From contig JACRDO010000169.1 of NCBI GenBank assembly GCA_016212885.1, positions 1 through 33,642 of the forward strand: 33,642 bases of DNA. Direction: 5' to 3'. How positions within the stretch are numbered: position 1 is the stretch's first letter; each line of letters starts with the position of its first letter. The DNA is from Elusimicrobiota bacterium. GTDB taxonomy: Bacteria > Elusimicrobiota > Elusimicrobia > UBA1565. Below the pieces are notes generated by a model that worked only from the letters and a program-made list of their open reading frames with translations, made no database searches and was not told the origin of the DNA. Both the position numbers and the translations under genes were made by a program. Of the stretch, positions 33,333 to 33,642 are shown piece after piece.

Positions 33333-33485
33333 CTATTTGACTTCCTTGTGGACGGTCTGCTTCTTGCAGGCCTTGCAGAATTTCTTGATCTCGAGCTTGT
33401 ACTGCCTTTTCTTGCCGTGGGAGAAGGCGTAATTCTTGTTCTTGCAGTCGACGCATGCCAGCGTCGTGACGATGCGCTCGCCCAT
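33333..33485 (-). CDS. rpmG: 50S ribosomal protein L33, zinc-binding form
   Basis: 50 aa (MGERIVTTLACVDCKNKNYA at the start, KKQTVHKEVK at the end). Cysteine pairs C11/C14 and C37/C40 make this the zinc-ribbon (C+) form. It starts 3 nt after the tuf stop and precedes tRNA-Trp, secE and nusG, the standard tuf-rpmG-trpT-secE-nusG order. Zinc-free L33 paralogues are often induced by zinc starvation; no second copy is in the window. Confidence 0.95.
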   Translation of the reverse strand: MGERIVTTLACVDCKNKNYAFSHGKKRQYKLEIKKFCKACKKQTVHKEVK

Positions 33486-33488
33486 GGC

Positions 33489-33642
33489 TTACTCGATGAT
33501 TTCGGCGACGACCCCGGCTCCCACCGTGTGGCCGCCCTCCCGGATCGCGAAACGGAGCCCCTTCTCCATCGCGATCGGCGTGATCAGGGTCACCAGGAAG
33601 TCCGCGTTGTCCCCCGGCATCACCATCTCCACCCCCGCCGGA
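33489..33642 (-). CDS. tuf: Elongation factor Tu, C-terminal part
   Basis: Partial: only the last 51 residues are in the window, and the gene continues past the right edge. The translation includes [18 protein letters not shown] and [18 protein letters not shown], ending EIIE and TAA. This is the beta-barrel domain 3 of EF-Tu, the GTPase that brings aminoacyl-tRNA to the ribosome. The rpmG start follows 3 nt after the stop. Confidence 0.98.
   Translation of the reverse strand, partial: PAGVEMVMPGDNADFLVTLITPIAMEKGLRFAIREGGHTVGAGVVAEIIE

Overview
The window is GC-rich bacterial chromosome from a diderm organism. Apolipoprotein N-acyltransferase (lnt) and several exported or membrane-anchored proteins point to an outer membrane. 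The housekeeping genes (secE-nusG-rplK-rplA, tuf, rpmG, secA, prfB) are intact. Nothing seen fixes the phylum. Elusimicrobiota or another little-cultured high-GC lineage would fit, but that is a guess. Several genes have a -10-like hexamer 7-9 nt before the start codon and no Shine-Dalgarno sequence, so leaderless transcripts may be common here.

Left part (1-3559). A 63-bp direct repeat (1-63 and 2034-2096, one mismatch) brackets a lower-GC segment. That segment holds a broken fragment of a CoA-acylating aldehyde dehydrogenase (EutE/PduP type) and an AAA/DUF4143 ATPase with a palindromic operator-like site over its promoter. A secreted LURP-one-like protein and a membrane-anchored J-domain protein follow.

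3550-12749, minus strand. A tightly packed aspartate-family operon reads hom-thrC-thrB-lysC-proC-rnd. Neighbouring genes overlap by 1-7 nt, except for a 5-nt gap before rnd. Upstream lies an exported protein-L-isoaspartate methyltransferase followed one base later by a secreted TPR protein. secA (13095-15773) runs the other way.

15818-20195 is the most unusual part. Three genes are joined by two ATGA overlaps: a degenerate GHKL/HSP90-like protein, a pseudokinase-like C-lobe with a membrane segment and WD40-like propeller, and a pseudokinase-like protein with a membrane segment and a carbohydrate-binding-like domain. I read this as a candidate undescribed envelope sensing or scaffolding system. 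Next come an unrecognised 361-aa protein, a membrane spermidine-synthase-like protein with a separate small membrane partner, lnt, prfB and a zinc-ribbon membrane protein.

27135-29373 looks acquired or decaying: a frameshifted gene relic, AT-rich inverted repeats, a 27-codon ORF abutting an orphan DNA methyltransferase, and a plus-strand terminator that has no plus-strand gene before it. A Spy/CpxP-like periplasmic protein follows. The right end (33642 down to 30028, minus strand) is tuf-rpmG-tRNA-Trp-secE-nusG-[radical SAM]-[small membrane protein]-rplK-rplA. The two bracketed genes interrupt the usually contiguous nusG-rplK order.
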